Of a stretch of DNA of 64,000 nt, positions 8,356 to 17,082 are shown piece by piece. The stretch is from Nocardia colli (GTDB lineage Bacteria; Actinomycetota; Actinomycetes; Mycobacteriales; Mycobacteriaceae): assembly GCF_008704205.1 (NCBI RefSeq), contig NZ_VXLC01000006.1:1-64000 (forward strand), in the 5' to 3' direction. A program made the translations under genes and the position numbers. Each line of letters opens with the position of its first letter. Positions within the stretch are counted from its first letter, which is position 1. Below the pieces are notes generated by a model. It did no database searches, was not told where the DNA came from, and worked only from the letters and a program-made list of their open reading frames with translations.

Positions 8356-9339
8356 GTGCGCACGACCCTGCTTTCATCCGTAGTTCCGGCACGTAGCCGC
8401 CGAATCCGCACCGCCGCAACGGCGGTCGCGCTGCTCGGCGCGGCCACGCTCGCCCTGACCGCCTGCAACGACAAGGACGGCGCGGCGACACCGGTCTCGG
8501 CGACACCGGCCACCAGCGTGGTGGCCAACGGGTCACCGGGCAGCAATTCGGGTGCGGGGCAGTCGACGGTGCGCACCGTCGGCAAGACCGGCTGGTTCGA
8601 AGGCTTCGACATCACCGTCAACAAGGCAACCGTGGTGCCGGATGAGTTCGGCGGCGCGAAGGTGCTGATCGACATCACCTACAAGAACACCACGCTCGAC
8701 AACAAGACGATGAGCAACAACACCTCGCTGCTGGTCGGCAGCGAGGTCGACGGCGGCGCGCTGTGGGACAACCCGACGGTGCCCGGCGGCGGTTCGGCGA
8801 CCGGCAAGGTGACCACGTCGGTCAAGTCCGCCAAGGACGCCGAGCACCTGATCGACACGATGACCGTGGTGTATGGGCAGGCCGCGGACAACCAGACCAA
8901 GATCCCGCTCAGCGCCGCGGGCAAGGTGGACAGCGTGCAGCCGAAGGCGCTCCCCGTCACCGGCACGCTGGTGCAAGACCAGACCACCATCCAGGTGACC
9001 GCGGGCAAGCTCAGCCCGAGCTACACCAAGGGCGAGCACGGCAAAGACGAACTCGCCCTGCACATCAAAATCACCGGCGGATCAGGGATCCCGGCCGGCG
9101 GCAGCAACATCTTCACCGAGTACTTCGCGCTGAAGACCCCCGACGGCCAGAGCATCGTCGCCGACGACCGCAACCCGATCAACGAACTCCTCGACGCCGG
9201 CAAAACCATCGACAACGTGAAGAACGACGTCGTATTCGTCGTCCCCACCCCCGCCACCGGCAACTACGTCCTGACCTACAACAGCCAGAAGGAAGAAGGC
9301 GCCGCCACCGCCCCCACCCTCGCCTTCACCGTCAACTGA
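8356..9339 (+). CDS. Putative lipoprotein, DUF4352-like
   Basis: 327-residue exported lipoprotein. A signal peptide with twin Arg (ARSRRIRTAATAVALL) ends in the lipobox LTAC near residue 36, followed by a low-complexity Ser/Gly/Ala linker to about residue 65. The remainder appears to hold two repeats of a beta-rich domain of the DUF4352 type, the first beginning GWFEGFDITVNKATV and the second TIQVTAGKLSPSY; each has a K-V/E-x-LxIxI-x-Y strand pattern. Function unknown; probably on the outer face of the membrane. It starts with GTG at 8356 after GGGAGG. It lies downstream of zur but has its own leader, so a link to zinc is not shown. Confidence 0.75.
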   Translation: MRTTLLSSVVPARSRRIRTAATAVALLGAATLALTACNDKDGAATPVSATPATSVVANGSPGSNSGAGQSTVRTVGKTGWFEGFDITVNKATVVPDEFGGAKVLIDITYKNTTLDNKTMSNNTSLLVGSEVDGGALWDNPTVPGGGSATGKVTTSVKSAKDAEHLIDTMTVVYGQAADNQTKIPLSAAGKVDSVQPKALPVTGTLVQDQTTIQVTAGKLSPSYTKGEHGKDELALHIKITGGSGIPAGGSNIFTEYFALKTPDGQSIVADDRNPINELLDAGKTIDNVKNDVVFVVPTPATGNYVLTYNSQKEEGAATAPTLAFTVN

Positions 9340-9371
9340 CCCTCACCACACCGGAATCAGCCAGCGGTTCG

Positions 9372-9400
9372 ACAGCCCCGGAGGATATCTCCGGGGCTGT
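9372..9400 (+). terminator. Rho-independent-like terminator
   Basis: ACAGCCCCGGAG and CTCCGGGGCTGT form a perfect 12-bp stem with a 5-nt loop, followed by TTTCTAT. It closes the lipoprotein transcription unit. Confidence 0.85.
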
Positions 9401-9515
9401 TTCTATCTATCCACCCCGGATCTGTTTCCATCCAAGCCCTCGCCGGTGACGAAGACCTAGTCGACACCTGCCGCCCGTCCGGATGGACGTCGACACCGAA
9501 GAGGACAACCTGAAC

Positions 9516-10130
9516 ATGCTCGCGACAAGAAGCAGCGCGCTCGCCATACTTGCGATGGCCGCCGCAGTATTTCTCGGTATAACGGCAAGCCACGCTGACG
9601 CCTATCCGGAGGATGTAGAACAGAAGAAGGCGGCAGCTGCCTATCAATTCGTATGCGAGGACGGCGGGTCAGCACCACGCAGCTACGAATGGTATCGGCA
9701 GTACGCCAAAATCCAGGACACGGCACCGTATGAAGTGCGCGGGAACGTCCGAATATTCTCGACGGTCGCCTACCAGGTAGGCATGGACAACGACATCGGA
9801 GTGTATCGATTCATCACTGTCCGCGAGGATAACACCAGGGCATACAACCCCAAGTCGCGTGAAAAACTGTGTACGAACTCACAGCAGTTCCTGCGCTGGA
9901 ATCAGCGAGTTATCTCGGAGTACAAAGAAGGCATCAAAGCCTGCTGCGCGACCGAGCGGGGCATGGAGGAATTCTTCGAGTGGAAGATCGACGCCGTACT
10001 CGCACTAAACGAGCAACAAGCCGAGGCGCTCGACGATGAGGATGGCTACCGGGAGAAGTACAAGGAGACCGATCCCGACTTCAAATTCCTGAACATGTGG
10101 AGTTGCAAAGAGGACGACTCCAGCTGCTAA
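9516..10130 (+). CDS. Secreted cysteine-containing protein, unknown family
   Basis: 204 residues. MLATRSSALAILAM... is a signal peptide with a probable cleavage after ASHADA (about residue 28). The mature part is acidic and helical-looking, rich in Glu, Asp, Lys and Tyr, and contains eight or so Cys residues (FVCEDGG, KLCTN, KACCATE, WSCKED, SSC), consistent with disulfides outside the cytoplasm. Codon use is visibly more AT-tolerant than in neighbours (gaa, aaa, aat codons), which suggests transfer. ATG at 9516 is chosen because it starts the signal peptide; GAGG lies 11 nt upstream. I do not recognise a family. Confidence 0.6.
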   Translation: MLATRSSALAILAMAAAVFLGITASHADAYPEDVEQKKAAAAYQFVCEDGGSAPRSYEWYRQYAKIQDTAPYEVRGNVRIFSTVAYQVGMDNDIGVYRFITVREDNTRAYNPKSREKLCTNSQQFLRWNQRVISEYKEGIKACCATERGMEEFFEWKIDAVLALNEQQAEALDDEDGYREKYKETDPDFKFLNMWSCKEDDSSC

Positions 10131-10142
10131 AAACTGAACACA

Positions 10143-10212
10143 CGCACACCCCCTGATTTCCCGCATATCGAATCGCATGCGATTGCGTGTGCGGGGAATC
10201 AGGGGGTGTGCG
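10143..10212. repeat. 70-bp imperfect palindrome, copy 2 of the repeat family
   Basis: Mirror axis between 10177 and 10178. It has the same 70-bp plan as 4149-4218: CGCAC, 5 variable bases, CTGATTTCCCGCA, 9 variable bases, GCA. The 5-base block differs from copy 1 but is still complementary on both sides, so pairing is kept where sequence is not. A few mismatches lie near the centre. It lies between convergent genes, 12 nt after one stop and 12 nt after the other. Confidence 0.9.
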
Positions 10213-10224
10213 GCTTCGGGTGGT

Positions 10225-11199
10225 TCAGCTGACGGTGGCGGGGACCGGTGCGGGGGTGGGGGTTTCGGCGGGGCGGCGGGTGCGTAGGGCGCCGAGGGCG
10301 AGTAGGGCCAGGGCGGCGAGGGCCCAGATCAGTAGCACTACAAGGGGTTTGATGGCGCCTGCGCCGTCGAAGAAGGCTACTGAGCGGAGGAGGGAGGAGG
10401 CGGCGCCGGGTGGGAGGAATTGGCCGAGGGCGCCCCAGGGCTGCGGGAGGAGTTCGGGGGCCGAGGCGGCGGCGGAGAACGGGTTGCCGATGAGCAGCAT
10501 GGCGAGGGCGGCGAGGGCGATGCCGGCTCGGCCGATTGCGGTGGAGAGGCCGACGACGGCACCTGCGACAGCGAAGGAGACGAGGCCGGCGACGGCGGAT
10601 AGTTCGAGGTAGGAACCCGGGACCACCGACATCCAGCCCTGGATGATCTCCATGCTCAACAGGCCACCGACCACACCAAAGGTAGCCAGCCCCAACGCTT
10701 TTCCGCCGACCGTCGGGATCAGCAGGCTGAGCAGCACGCCCGCCGCGATTCCGGACAGCGCCAGCGGCAGCACCATCGCGCCGAACGCGGTGCCGCGCGG
10801 ATCGTCGGAGTCGGCGGCCACCACATCCTCGACCCGCGCAGCCGGTCCCCCGGCCATCTGCTGGCCGATCTGCGTGAGTTGTTGCGCGACAGCCGGACTC
10901 GCGGCAGAGGCGATCAGGACACGCGGCGGTCCGTCGCCGGTGACGATGGCGCCGTACACCTCTCGGTCCGCGATGGCGACCCGCGCTGCCGCTTCGTCGG
11001 CCGGTCGGGCGATATCGAAGGCGCCCGGGCTGTGCTCGACGAGCTGAGTAACGACCATGTCGGCCTGCGGGCCGGTGACGGCGATGGGCAGATCGCGCGG
11101 GGCGATGTGCGCGGCGGGCCAGGCGAAGGCGATCAGCATCAGCGCTTGGAGCAGGGCGGCGCCGACGGCGACGGCGAGCGCTCGCTGGGTGGTGGTCAT
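10225..11199 (-). CDS. ABC-2-like/DUF3533-type membrane protein
   Basis: 324-residue membrane protein. One N-terminal helix (AVAVGAALLQALMLIAFAWP) is followed by an extracytoplasmic domain of about 110 residues (LPIAVTGPQADMVVTQL ... YGAIV ... VLIASAASPAVAQQL), then five or six helices. This is the layout of YhgE/Pip and DUF3533 proteins, ABC-2-permease-like exporters or conveyors. No ATPase gene is adjacent. The divergent TetR gene at 11301 probably controls it, as in many drug or lipid exporters. Confidence 0.7.
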   Translation of the reverse strand: MTTTQRALAVAVGAALLQALMLIAFAWPAAHIAPRDLPIAVTGPQADMVVTQLVEHSPGAFDIARPADEAAARVAIADREVYGAIVTGDGPPRVLIASAASPAVAQQLTQIGQQMAGGPAARVEDVVAADSDDPRGTAFGAMVLPLALSGIAAGVLLSLLIPTVGGKALGLATFGVVGGLLSMEIIQGWMSVVPGSYLELSAVAGLVSFAVAGAVVGLSTAIGRAGIALAALAMLLIGNPFSAAASAPELLPQPWGALGQFLPPGAASSLLRSVAFFDGAGAIKPLVVLLIWALAALALLALGALRTRRPAETPTPAPVPATVS

Positions 11200-11273
11200 G
11201 ACGTTCTCCCGTAAATCGAATGACCGTTTTCTTAGATGGGAATATCGTCGCCCGCGGCCCGGAACTTGTCAAG

Positions 11274-11287
11274 AACGGATGTTCGTT
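11274..11287. promoter_or_regulatory. Possible TetR operator
   Basis: AACG-N6-CGTT palindrome, 14 bp before the ATG at 11301, with a related AATGACCGTT at the other end of the divergent spacer (about 11219-11228). Position fits a site used by the adjacent TetR protein; the match is short. Confidence 0.3.
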
Positions 11288-11300
11288 TTACTTTATGGGC

Positions 11301-11906
11301 ATGCCCAGAGTCAGCGAAGAACACCTGGAACGCCGCAGGCAGCAGATCCTCGACGCCGCTCGCCTGTGCTTCGCCCGCAAGGGCTTCCACGAGACGTCCA
11401 TGCAGGATGTCTTCGCCGAATCGGGGCTGTCCGCGGGCGCCGTCTACCGCTACTTCAAGAGCAAAGACGACCTCATCGCCGCGCTGGCCACCCAGACGAC
11501 GGTGCCGCTACGCGCCCTGATGACCGAGCTGCTCCGCGCCGATCCCCTGCCGACGCCGGACCGTTTCGTCGCCACGATGGCCGAGCACATGGTCGCGAAC
11601 AGCGGACCGGACGGCCCGCTGCGATTAGCCCCGCAGGCGTGGGCGCTGGCCCTGGTCGACCCCGACGCCGCCGAGTACGTCAAGGACGCCATCCTCGGCA
11701 TCCGCACCTGCTGCTACGAATACACCGAGCGCATGCGCGATGCGGGCTGGCTCGCCGCCGACGCCGACACGCACGCGACGGCCACCGCCCTCATGGGCGT
11801 GCTACCCGGATTCATGTTGCAGCACTTGATCATCGGCGATCTCGAACCGGACACCCTCGCCCGCGGTATGCGCACGCTGCTCGCCTACAACGGCCCGGCC
11901 GCCTGA
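11301..11906 (+). CDS. TetR-family transcriptional regulator
   Basis: 201-residue TetR protein. The DNA-binding domain is at residues 10-55 (RRQQILDAARLCFARKGFHETSMQDVF ... GLSAGAVYRYFKSKDDLI); the rest is an all-helical ligand domain resembling TetR_C_6 regulators. It is divergent from the DUF3533-type transporter, the typical repressor/exporter arrangement. Two ATGs (11295, 11301) are close together; MPRVSEEH at 11301 fits family N-termini. Confidence 0.9.
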   Translation: MPRVSEEHLERRRQQILDAARLCFARKGFHETSMQDVFAESGLSAGAVYRYFKSKDDLIAALATQTTVPLRALMTELLRADPLPTPDRFVATMAEHMVANSGPDGPLRLAPQAWALALVDPDAAEYVKDAILGIRTCCYEYTERMRDAGWLAADADTHATATALMGVLPGFMLQHLIIGDLEPDTLARGMRTLLAYNGPAA

Positions 11907-11914
11907 GACGAAGG

Positions 11915-12190
11915 TCAGAAGCTGAACGCGATCCCGCGCAGCACCAGCGCGACGATGAACACCGCGGTGAAGGCCAGGTCGATGGACAGACCACCGGCCC
12001 GGATCGGTTGCAGCACCCGCCGGACCGGCGCGATCACCGGCTCGGTCGCGGCGTGTGTCAGCTCGCGGGGACGGTTGGCCCAGCTCGGGCTGTTGCCGAG
12101 GGCGGCCATCCAGTCGAACACCATCCGCGCGAGCAGCAACACGATGAACACGGTCAGGGCGTAACCGATCAGGGTGCCGATGAGGCTCAT
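11915..12190 (-). CDS. YggT family membrane protein
   Basis: 91 residues with two membrane segments (about 5-25 and 66-88) separated by the conserved loop NRPRELTHAATEPVIAPVRRVLQPI, the YggT signature (TDP-x-L-x-P-x-R-x-x-I-P in most members). YggT proteins have been linked to osmotic tolerance and, near sepF, to division; here it stands alone with its stop close to the convergent tetR end. Confidence 0.9.
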   Translation of the reverse strand: MSLIGTLIGYALTVFIVLLLARMVFDWMAALGNSPSWANRPRELTHAATEPVIAPVRRVLQPIRAGGLSIDLAFTAVFIVALVLRGIAFSF

Positions 12191-12300
12191 TCCGAACTCC
12201 TTCGTGGTGGCCGCGTTGGCCTTCTCACCAGTGTCAACGCAGCGGGCGGGGTCGAAAGTGTCGCGTTTGCCGGATTCTCAGATGACTATCAGCGAGCGGC

Positions 12301-12876
12301 TCACCACAGGCCGGGAACGAGCCGCTTGGTGCCGGTCCGATACTCCTCGTAGGGGTGGCCGAGGGTCTCGACCAGTGCCTTCTCTTCGACGTCGATCCGT
12401 CGGCCGAGCGCATAGACCGGCAGGATGACGGCGACGACCAACGATATCCAGTTGGCCGCGGCCAGGCCCAAGCCGACCATGATCAGCAGAATTCCGGTGT
12501 AGGACGGATGGCGCACCCACCGGTACGGGCCCCGATCGACCACCGTCTGGTCGGTGTCGACCTCTACGGTCGTGCGGAACGAACTGCCGAGCACGATGAT
12601 CGCCCAGATCCGCACGACCAGCCCCAGCCACATGATCGCGGTCCCGGCGATCTGCCACGGCAGGTGCGCGCCGGGGATCTGGAACACGCTGTCCGCGGGC
12701 AGGAAGTACATGACGTAGAGGGCGATGTTCGCGGCGGCCGCGACGACGATCACCAGGGTCAACCGGGTGCCACCGTCGTTGTCGGTAGACCCCTTGCGGC
12801 GCAAACGATCTCGTATCCGTAAGCCGATCTCCAGCGCCAACCACACCCAGGTGGTGATTTCGGCCGCGTTCACCAC
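12301..12876 (-). CDS. Isoprenylcysteine carboxyl methyltransferase (ICMT)-like membrane protein
   Basis: 191-residue integral membrane methyltransferase-like protein. Four or five hydrophobic helices precede the hallmark C-terminal motif GPYRWVRHPSYTGILL and the EEKALVETLGHPYEEY block, both typical of the ICMT/PEMT fold that binds S-adenosylmethionine. The substrate in bacteria is unknown. Tandem GTGs at 12876 and 12873 follow GAGGGAG; the frame is open to 13113 but that extension is not hydrophobic and overlaps the next gene's promoter. Confidence 0.82.
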   Translation of the reverse strand: MVNAAEITTWVWLALEIGLRIRDRLRRKGSTDNDGGTRLTLVIVVAAAANIALYVMYFLPADSVFQIPGAHLPWQIAGTAIMWLGLVVRIWAIIVLGSSFRTTVEVDTDQTVVDRGPYRWVRHPSYTGILLIMVGLGLAAANWISLVVAVILPVYALGRRIDVEEKALVETLGHPYEEYRTGTKRLVPGLW

Positions 12877-13073
12877 GTTCGCTCCCTCGGTTGGTCCCGT
12901 GTCGCCGGTACTGCGAGCAAACCAGCAAAACTGGGCCGGCGCATCAGGAACCTCCCTGATTCCCCGGCCTGCCTTGCGATCCGCGCCGACCCATTGATCA
13001 CAACCATCGCCTGTGTAAGTGTCGGGGACGTGCCCGTCATGGGACACAACAGTTGTCGAAAGGGAAATCTGCT

Positions 13074-13502
13074 GTGACAGTTTCGAAGAAAACCGCTGCT
13101 GCGGTGACCACACTCGGTGCGCTGGCCGCCGCGCTCACGCTCGCCGCGCCCACCGCGGGGGCCGCGGTCACCCGCATCGATGTGACGCCCGGGCTGAGCT
13201 TCGGTAGCTCGGGCGGTGCGATCGGCGCCGGCTGTTCCTACACGGTCACCGCGACCGCACGCCCGGGTGTGGCGGTGGTCTTCCTGGACGAGGTCGACGG
13301 GCTCCGCACCACGGACACGCTGAAGCCCGTCGGACCCGTCGCGGACGCGTCCGGAAAGGCCAGCACCACTTGGACTCCCGCCAAGAAGGGCGAGCACAAG
13401 CTCTGGGCGGCCGAGTACATCTCGGGCGAGACCTACTTCCTCACCACGGTGAACGTCGGCACCGGCATCAACGCCGGTCCCGCGTGCGTTGTGCTGCCGT
13501 AA
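13074..13502 (+). CDS. Secreted Ig-like small protein
   Basis: 142 residues. The N-terminus SKKTAAAVTTLGALAAALTLAAPTAGA is a signal peptide. The mature domain of about 110 residues (ITRIDVTPGLSFG ... GCSYTVTATA ... VVFLDEVDG ... GKASTTWTPAKKGEHKLWAAEY) has alternating strands and the pattern of a bacterial Ig-like fold, with two Cys that could pair. Function unknown. GTG at 13074 follows AAGGGAA; a TTG at 13053 is an alternative. Confidence 0.65.
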   Translation: MTVSKKTAAAVTTLGALAAALTLAAPTAGAAVTRIDVTPGLSFGSSGGAIGAGCSYTVTATARPGVAVVFLDEVDGLRTTDTLKPVGPVADASGKASTTWTPAKKGEHKLWAAEYISGETYFLTTVNVGTGINAGPACVVLP

Positions 13503-13527
13503 TCGCCTGGCGCACAATGCTCGGCCT

Positions 13528-13560
13528 CGGTCAGCCGCACACCTCGTGTGCGGCTGACCG
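13528..13560. terminator. Bidirectional terminator hairpin
   Basis: Perfect 15-bp stem (CGGTCAGCCGCACAC and its complement) with a CTC loop, between convergent genes. Confidence 0.85.
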
Positions 13561-13586
13561 GCCGGAAGTTGTTGCGGGGCCGCCGA

Positions 13587-13994
13587 TCAGCGGGGCGGCG
13601 GCGGTGCGGTAGTCGGAGTCGGTGGGGCCGGCGGTTGCGCCGGTGCGCCTGGAGCCGAGCCGTTGCCACCCGGCGCATCCGGCCGGTCGCCGCGATCGAA
13701 TCTGTGCATCCGCGGTCCGTCTTCCCGATGCATCCGCGGTCCTTCGTCTCGCCCGGAACGATGACCCGCGGCCATATGATTCTCGCCGTGATGATGGCCA
13801 CCGCCATCGCCTACCGCCAACCCCACGCCGAATCCGATTCCGCCGATCACCACAGCCGCTAGTACCGCGCTGGCGATCCGTAGCGGTCGTGATCCCCGCC
13901 AGCGGGTCGCCAGCCGTGAGGGCGGCTTCGGTGCCGCTGCTGGATTCGTGTTCTGCACGGGGGCGGTTTCCCCGATGCCTTCGGCTTCTGCCAT
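13587..13994 (-). CDS. Single-pass membrane protein with His/Met/Pro-rich tail
   Basis: 135 residues. After a short cytoplasmic part (residues 1-40) comes one membrane helix (about 42-64, RIASAVLAAVVIGGIGFGVGLAVG), then GGGHHHGENHMAAGHRSG, two GPRMHR repeats and a terminal Pro/Thr-rich stretch (PPAPPTPTTAPPPPR). The His and Met residues outside the membrane suggest metal (copper or zinc) binding; this is inference. ATG at 13994 follows AAGG. It is just downstream, on the same strand, of the response regulator at 14127-14732. Confidence 0.6.
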   Translation of the reverse strand: MAEAEGIGETAPVQNTNPAAAPKPPSRLATRWRGSRPLRIASAVLAAVVIGGIGFGVGLAVGDGGGHHHGENHMAAGHRSGRDEGPRMHREDGPRMHRFDRGDRPDAPGGNGSAPGAPAQPPAPPTPTTAPPPPR

Positions 13995-14126
13995 GACTGC
14001 GCCTTTTATGTGGATTGTCCCGACCTGAACCCCCGACCGTACGAGCGAAGGGTGGGACTCCCCTGCGGATCTGTTGTGTAACTGCTGTGTGCTCGAGCCG
14101 TGCCGGTCCAAGGACTGCCACCGCGG

Positions 14127-14732
14127 TCAAAGCCAGCCGAGACGTTCGGCGGCGCGGACAGCTTCGGCGCGGGTGGTAGTGCCTGTTTTGCCGATGGCAG
14201 CGGACAGGTGGTTGCGGACAGTGCCTTCGGAGAGGTGCAGCTGTTTGGCGATGGAGCCCGCGGTCGCGCCGTCCGCGGCGGCGGAAAGGACCTCGCGTTC
14301 ACGTTCGGTCAGCGGCGACGTTCCGGCTGTGAGGGTTTCTGCGGCAAGGGCGGGATCGACCACCCGCAGGCCCATCTGGACTCGCCGAACTGCGTCGGCC
14401 AGTTCTCTTGCCGGAGTGTCCTTTACAACGAAACCGCTGGCACCCGAATCGATCGCACGGCGAAGGTACCCGGGCCGGCCGAAAGTAGTCACCATCAGCA
14501 CACGCACATCAGGATGGCTGGCATGCAGCTGCGCGGCGACCGAGATACCGTCCAGCCCAGGCATTTCCACATCGAGCAGCACCACATCGGGCTTCGTGCG
14601 CGCGACGGCCTCGACCACCTCGTCACCGCGCCCCACCTCCCCGACCACCTCCAGGTCGGACTCCAGCCCCAGCAACGCCGCGAGCGCGCCACGCACCAGC
14701 GCCTGGTCATCGGCGAGCAACAGCCGGATCAT
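14127..14732 (-). CDS. NarL/DesR-family response regulator
   Basis: 201 residues. The receiver domain has the phosphoacceptor Asp in DVVLLDVEMPG (about residue 54) with Thr and Lys switch residues (VTTFGR, VVKDTPA). The LuxR-type helix-turn-helix lies at 140-195 (LTEREREVLSAAADGATAGSIAKQLHLSEGTVRNHLS). It pairs with the histidine kinase 60 nt upstream. Together they resemble DesK/DesR, and the ABC-2 exporter upstream is a likely target. ATG at 14732 (MIRLLLADD) is the family start; the frame is open to 14765. Confidence 0.93.
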   Translation of the reverse strand: MIRLLLADDQALVRGALAALLGLESDLEVVGEVGRGDEVVEAVARTKPDVVLLDVEMPGLDGISVAAQLHASHPDVRVLMVTTFGRPGYLRRAIDSGASGFVVKDTPARELADAVRRVQMGLRVVDPALAAETLTAGTSPLTEREREVLSAAADGATAGSIAKQLHLSEGTVRNHLSAAIGKTGTTTRAEAVRAAERLGWL

Positions 14733-14792
14733 CTGCCCCACTTCCTGTTTCGAGACGCCCCACACGACGGAGCCACAACTGAATACGCTGGT

Positions 14793-15971
14793 TCAGGCAG
14801 GGACGGTCGCGCGGACACGGACCCCTCCTTCCTTCGGCGTGGACAAGGTCAGCGTGCCGCCTGCCGCACGGACGCGCTCGCGCAGGCCGGTGAGTCCTGA
14901 GCTGGACTCCTGGCTCGTGCCGAGTCCGCGACCGTCGTCGGACACCTCGATGCTGGTCGCCGTGACCTGCACCGTGCAGTGCCGGGCCGCGCTGTGCCGG
15001 ATCACGTTGGTGATCGCCTCGCGCAGCACCCAGCCGAACAACTCGCTGTGCGAGGTATCCGGGAGCTGCGCGTCCGCCGGCAGTTCCGCGGCGATATCCG
15101 CGGCCGCCAATGCCGTTCGCGCATTGGCGAGTTCGCCGCGCAACGAGACCTCGCGCAACCCGCCGACGGTATCGCGCACCCCGGCCAGCGCCTCGCGGGC
15201 GAGCCGCTCGATATCGGCCAGCTCGGTGCGCGCCCGCCCCAGATCCACATCGATGAGCCGTTGCGCGAGTTCGGTTTTCACCGTGATCACGGTCAGCGAG
15301 TGACCGAGAATGTCGTGCACGTCCCGCGCCACCCGGTTGCGTTCCTCCACGATGTCCAGCTCGGCCCGTTGCCGCCGCGCCAGCTCCGCCAGTTGCTCGC
15401 CGCGCAAGCCCAACTGCCTGGCCACCCAGATCACCACCGGGACAAAGGCCAGCCAGAACGGCGTGCCGGACAGGCTCGGAATCGCGACCGGCAGAAACAA
15501 CAGTACGAGCGCGACAGGCAGGATCACGTAGCCGGCCTCGCGGGCCGGCAGATGGAAGATCGCGGCCACCGCGACGAAGATCGCGGTGGGCAAGGCAACC
15601 GGACCGAGCAACGCGATCAGGGCAGCCGTGCACGCGGCCATGCCGGCGAGGAACGGCCACAGCCGTGGATCGGCAGGCCGATCCTCCACCGATTCAGTCG
15701 CGCCACGGCGCCGGAAGATGACGAACGTGCTCAGGATCAACGTCGCGTACGCGATCAACGTCGCCACCGCGAGCAGCACCCGCAGCCGCTCACCGTCCGA
15801 CCACGCCTGCACGATCGGCGCGATCATGTAGGCCATCCACACCGAAGACATCAGCGCGCCGAACCAACCACGCCGTCGACTGTTCACCGCGCCGCCGTCG
15901 CCGACCACCCGGTCGATGAATCCCAGCGCCCCGCCGGTGCGCAGGAACGCGAACCAGGACGTCACGCGCAT
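14793..15971 (-). CDS. DesK-like sensor histidine kinase
   Basis: 392 residues. Five or so membrane helices (about 40-185) lead into a HisKA_3 dimerisation domain with the phosphoacceptor His in RDVHDILGHS, then a short HATPase_c domain (REAITNVIRHS, the N box; DDGRGLG, the G1 box; GLTGLRERVRAAGGTL). Sensors of this build often respond to membrane fluidity, lipid state or antibiotics. It is encoded between the response regulator and an ABC-2 permease on the same strand. Confidence 0.92.
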   Translation of the reverse strand: MRVTSWFAFLRTGGALGFIDRVVGDGGAVNSRRRGWFGALMSSVWMAYMIAPIVQAWSDGERLRVLLAVATLIAYATLILSTFVIFRRRGATESVEDRPADPRLWPFLAGMAACTAALIALLGPVALPTAIFVAVAAIFHLPAREAGYVILPVALVLLFLPVAIPSLSGTPFWLAFVPVVIWVARQLGLRGEQLAELARRQRAELDIVEERNRVARDVHDILGHSLTVITVKTELAQRLIDVDLGRARTELADIERLAREALAGVRDTVGGLREVSLRGELANARTALAAADIAAELPADAQLPDTSHSELFGWVLREAITNVIRHSAARHCTVQVTATSIEVSDDGRGLGTSQESSSGLTGLRERVRAAGGTLTLSTPKEGGVRVRATVPA

Positions 15972-16174
15972 GCCCCACCCCTGGCATGCGACGAATCGCG
16001 AGGAAGCTGTCGCGCGCGGTCGATCACGAGCACAGACGCTACCGAACCCGGCTCGACCGTCACCGGCACCATCGGCGTGGACATCATCTTCGACCTCCCG
16101 GCGCTCTCGTACGCCCGGCCCTGCTCGGCATCCCAGCGAACACCGGGATCGAGACGAGCCGTCGCGTCGAGCAT
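15962..16174 (-). CDS. Possible 70-residue ORF ahead of the kinase
   Basis: The 324-bp gap between the kinase and the ABC permease holds one open frame whose composition looks partly coding (MLDATARLDPGVRW ... MVPVTVEPGSVASVLVID). Its stop overlaps the kinase start by a few bases, as in coupled genes. There is no clear ribosome site and no family match that I recognise, so it may be chance. Nothing else is seen in the gap. Confidence 0.25.
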   Translation of the reverse strand: MLDATARLDPGVRWDAEQGRAYESAGRSKMMSTPMVPVTVEPGSVASVLVIDRARQLPRDSSHARGGACA

Positions 16175-16295
16175 CACCGTCCGATCCGGGGACGGGCCCG
16201 GGATGTCAAGAGGTTCCGCGTTCTCGGTGACCGGTAACGCGTCGATGCGGCCGTCCACCCCGCGGGGACGGCCGCACCGCGGTGCACCGGACAGC

Positions 16296-17081
16296 TCAGC
16301 GAGCCGTGTCACGACGGAACAGCATGGTCGATCCGCCGACGAACACCGCGGCCCACACGACGACGTTGAGCAGCGCGAGCGCGATCGACCCCGTGCTGGT
16401 TTCGCCGAACGGGATCCGCGACAACGTGGCGACGCCGTTGGTCGGGAAGACCTTCGACACCGTCCCGAACCAACCACTCAGCGGAATGAACAACCCGCCC
16501 GCGAACGACAGCAGCGCGAGCAACGGCCCGAGCAGTTGCATCACGTTCTCCGAGGGCAGCAGGTAGCCGACGAACAGGCCGAACGCCGCGAAGACCAGCG
16601 AGGTGATCCAGGCGAGCAGGAAGCAACTCACCCACGCGACCGGGGTCAGGTGCGCGCCGAGGAACGCGCCGACGATGAAGACCGCGCTGACCGAGGCCAG
16701 TCCCAGCACCATCGCGACGGTGACCTTGGTGGCGATATAGGCGACCGGATGCAAAGGGGTGAGCCGCAATTGCCGGCTCCAGCCCTGCGCGCGTTCGATC
16801 GCCACCATGGCGCCGCCGCTGGTGGTGGCCAGCATCGCGCCGTAGACGGCCATCGACACCATGATGTAGCCGGTCACATTGCCGGTGCCCAAAGACTTTG
16901 TCCGGTAATCGGATTGCAGCCCGAAGATGACGAAGAACAGCGGCGGGATGAGCAGTGTGAAGATCATCGTGCGGCGGTTGCGCAGCATCCGGCGCAGTTC
17001 CAGGCGGAGGAACCCGGCGCTGAAACCACCGAGCGGTGTCCGTCGATGCTCGGTAACGGCTTGGGGGGCAAGCGTTGTCAT
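16296..17081 (-). CDS. ABC-2 type transporter permease
   Basis: 261-residue permease with six membrane helices: one near 40-58 (FTLLIPPLFFVIFGLQ), a cluster from 85 to 220 and a last one at 232-250. The RRMLRNRRTMIFTLLIPP start and the ERAQGWSRQLRLTPLHP loop are typical of ABC-2 exporters of drugs or lipids. It begins one base after the ATPase stop, so the two form a complex encoded by one transcript. Confidence 0.9.
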   Translation of the reverse strand: MTTLAPQAVTEHRRTPLGGFSAGFLRLELRRMLRNRRTMIFTLLIPPLFFVIFGLQSDYRTKSLGTGNVTGYIMVSMAVYGAMLATTSGGAMVAIERAQGWSRQLRLTPLHPVAYIATKVTVAMVLGLASVSAVFIVGAFLGAHLTPVAWVSCFLLAWITSLVFAAFGLFVGYLLPSENVMQLLGPLLALLSFAGGLFIPLSGWFGTVSKVFPTNGVATLSRIPFGETSTGSIALALLNVVVWAAVFVGGSTMLFRRDTAR

Positions 17082-17082
17082 G

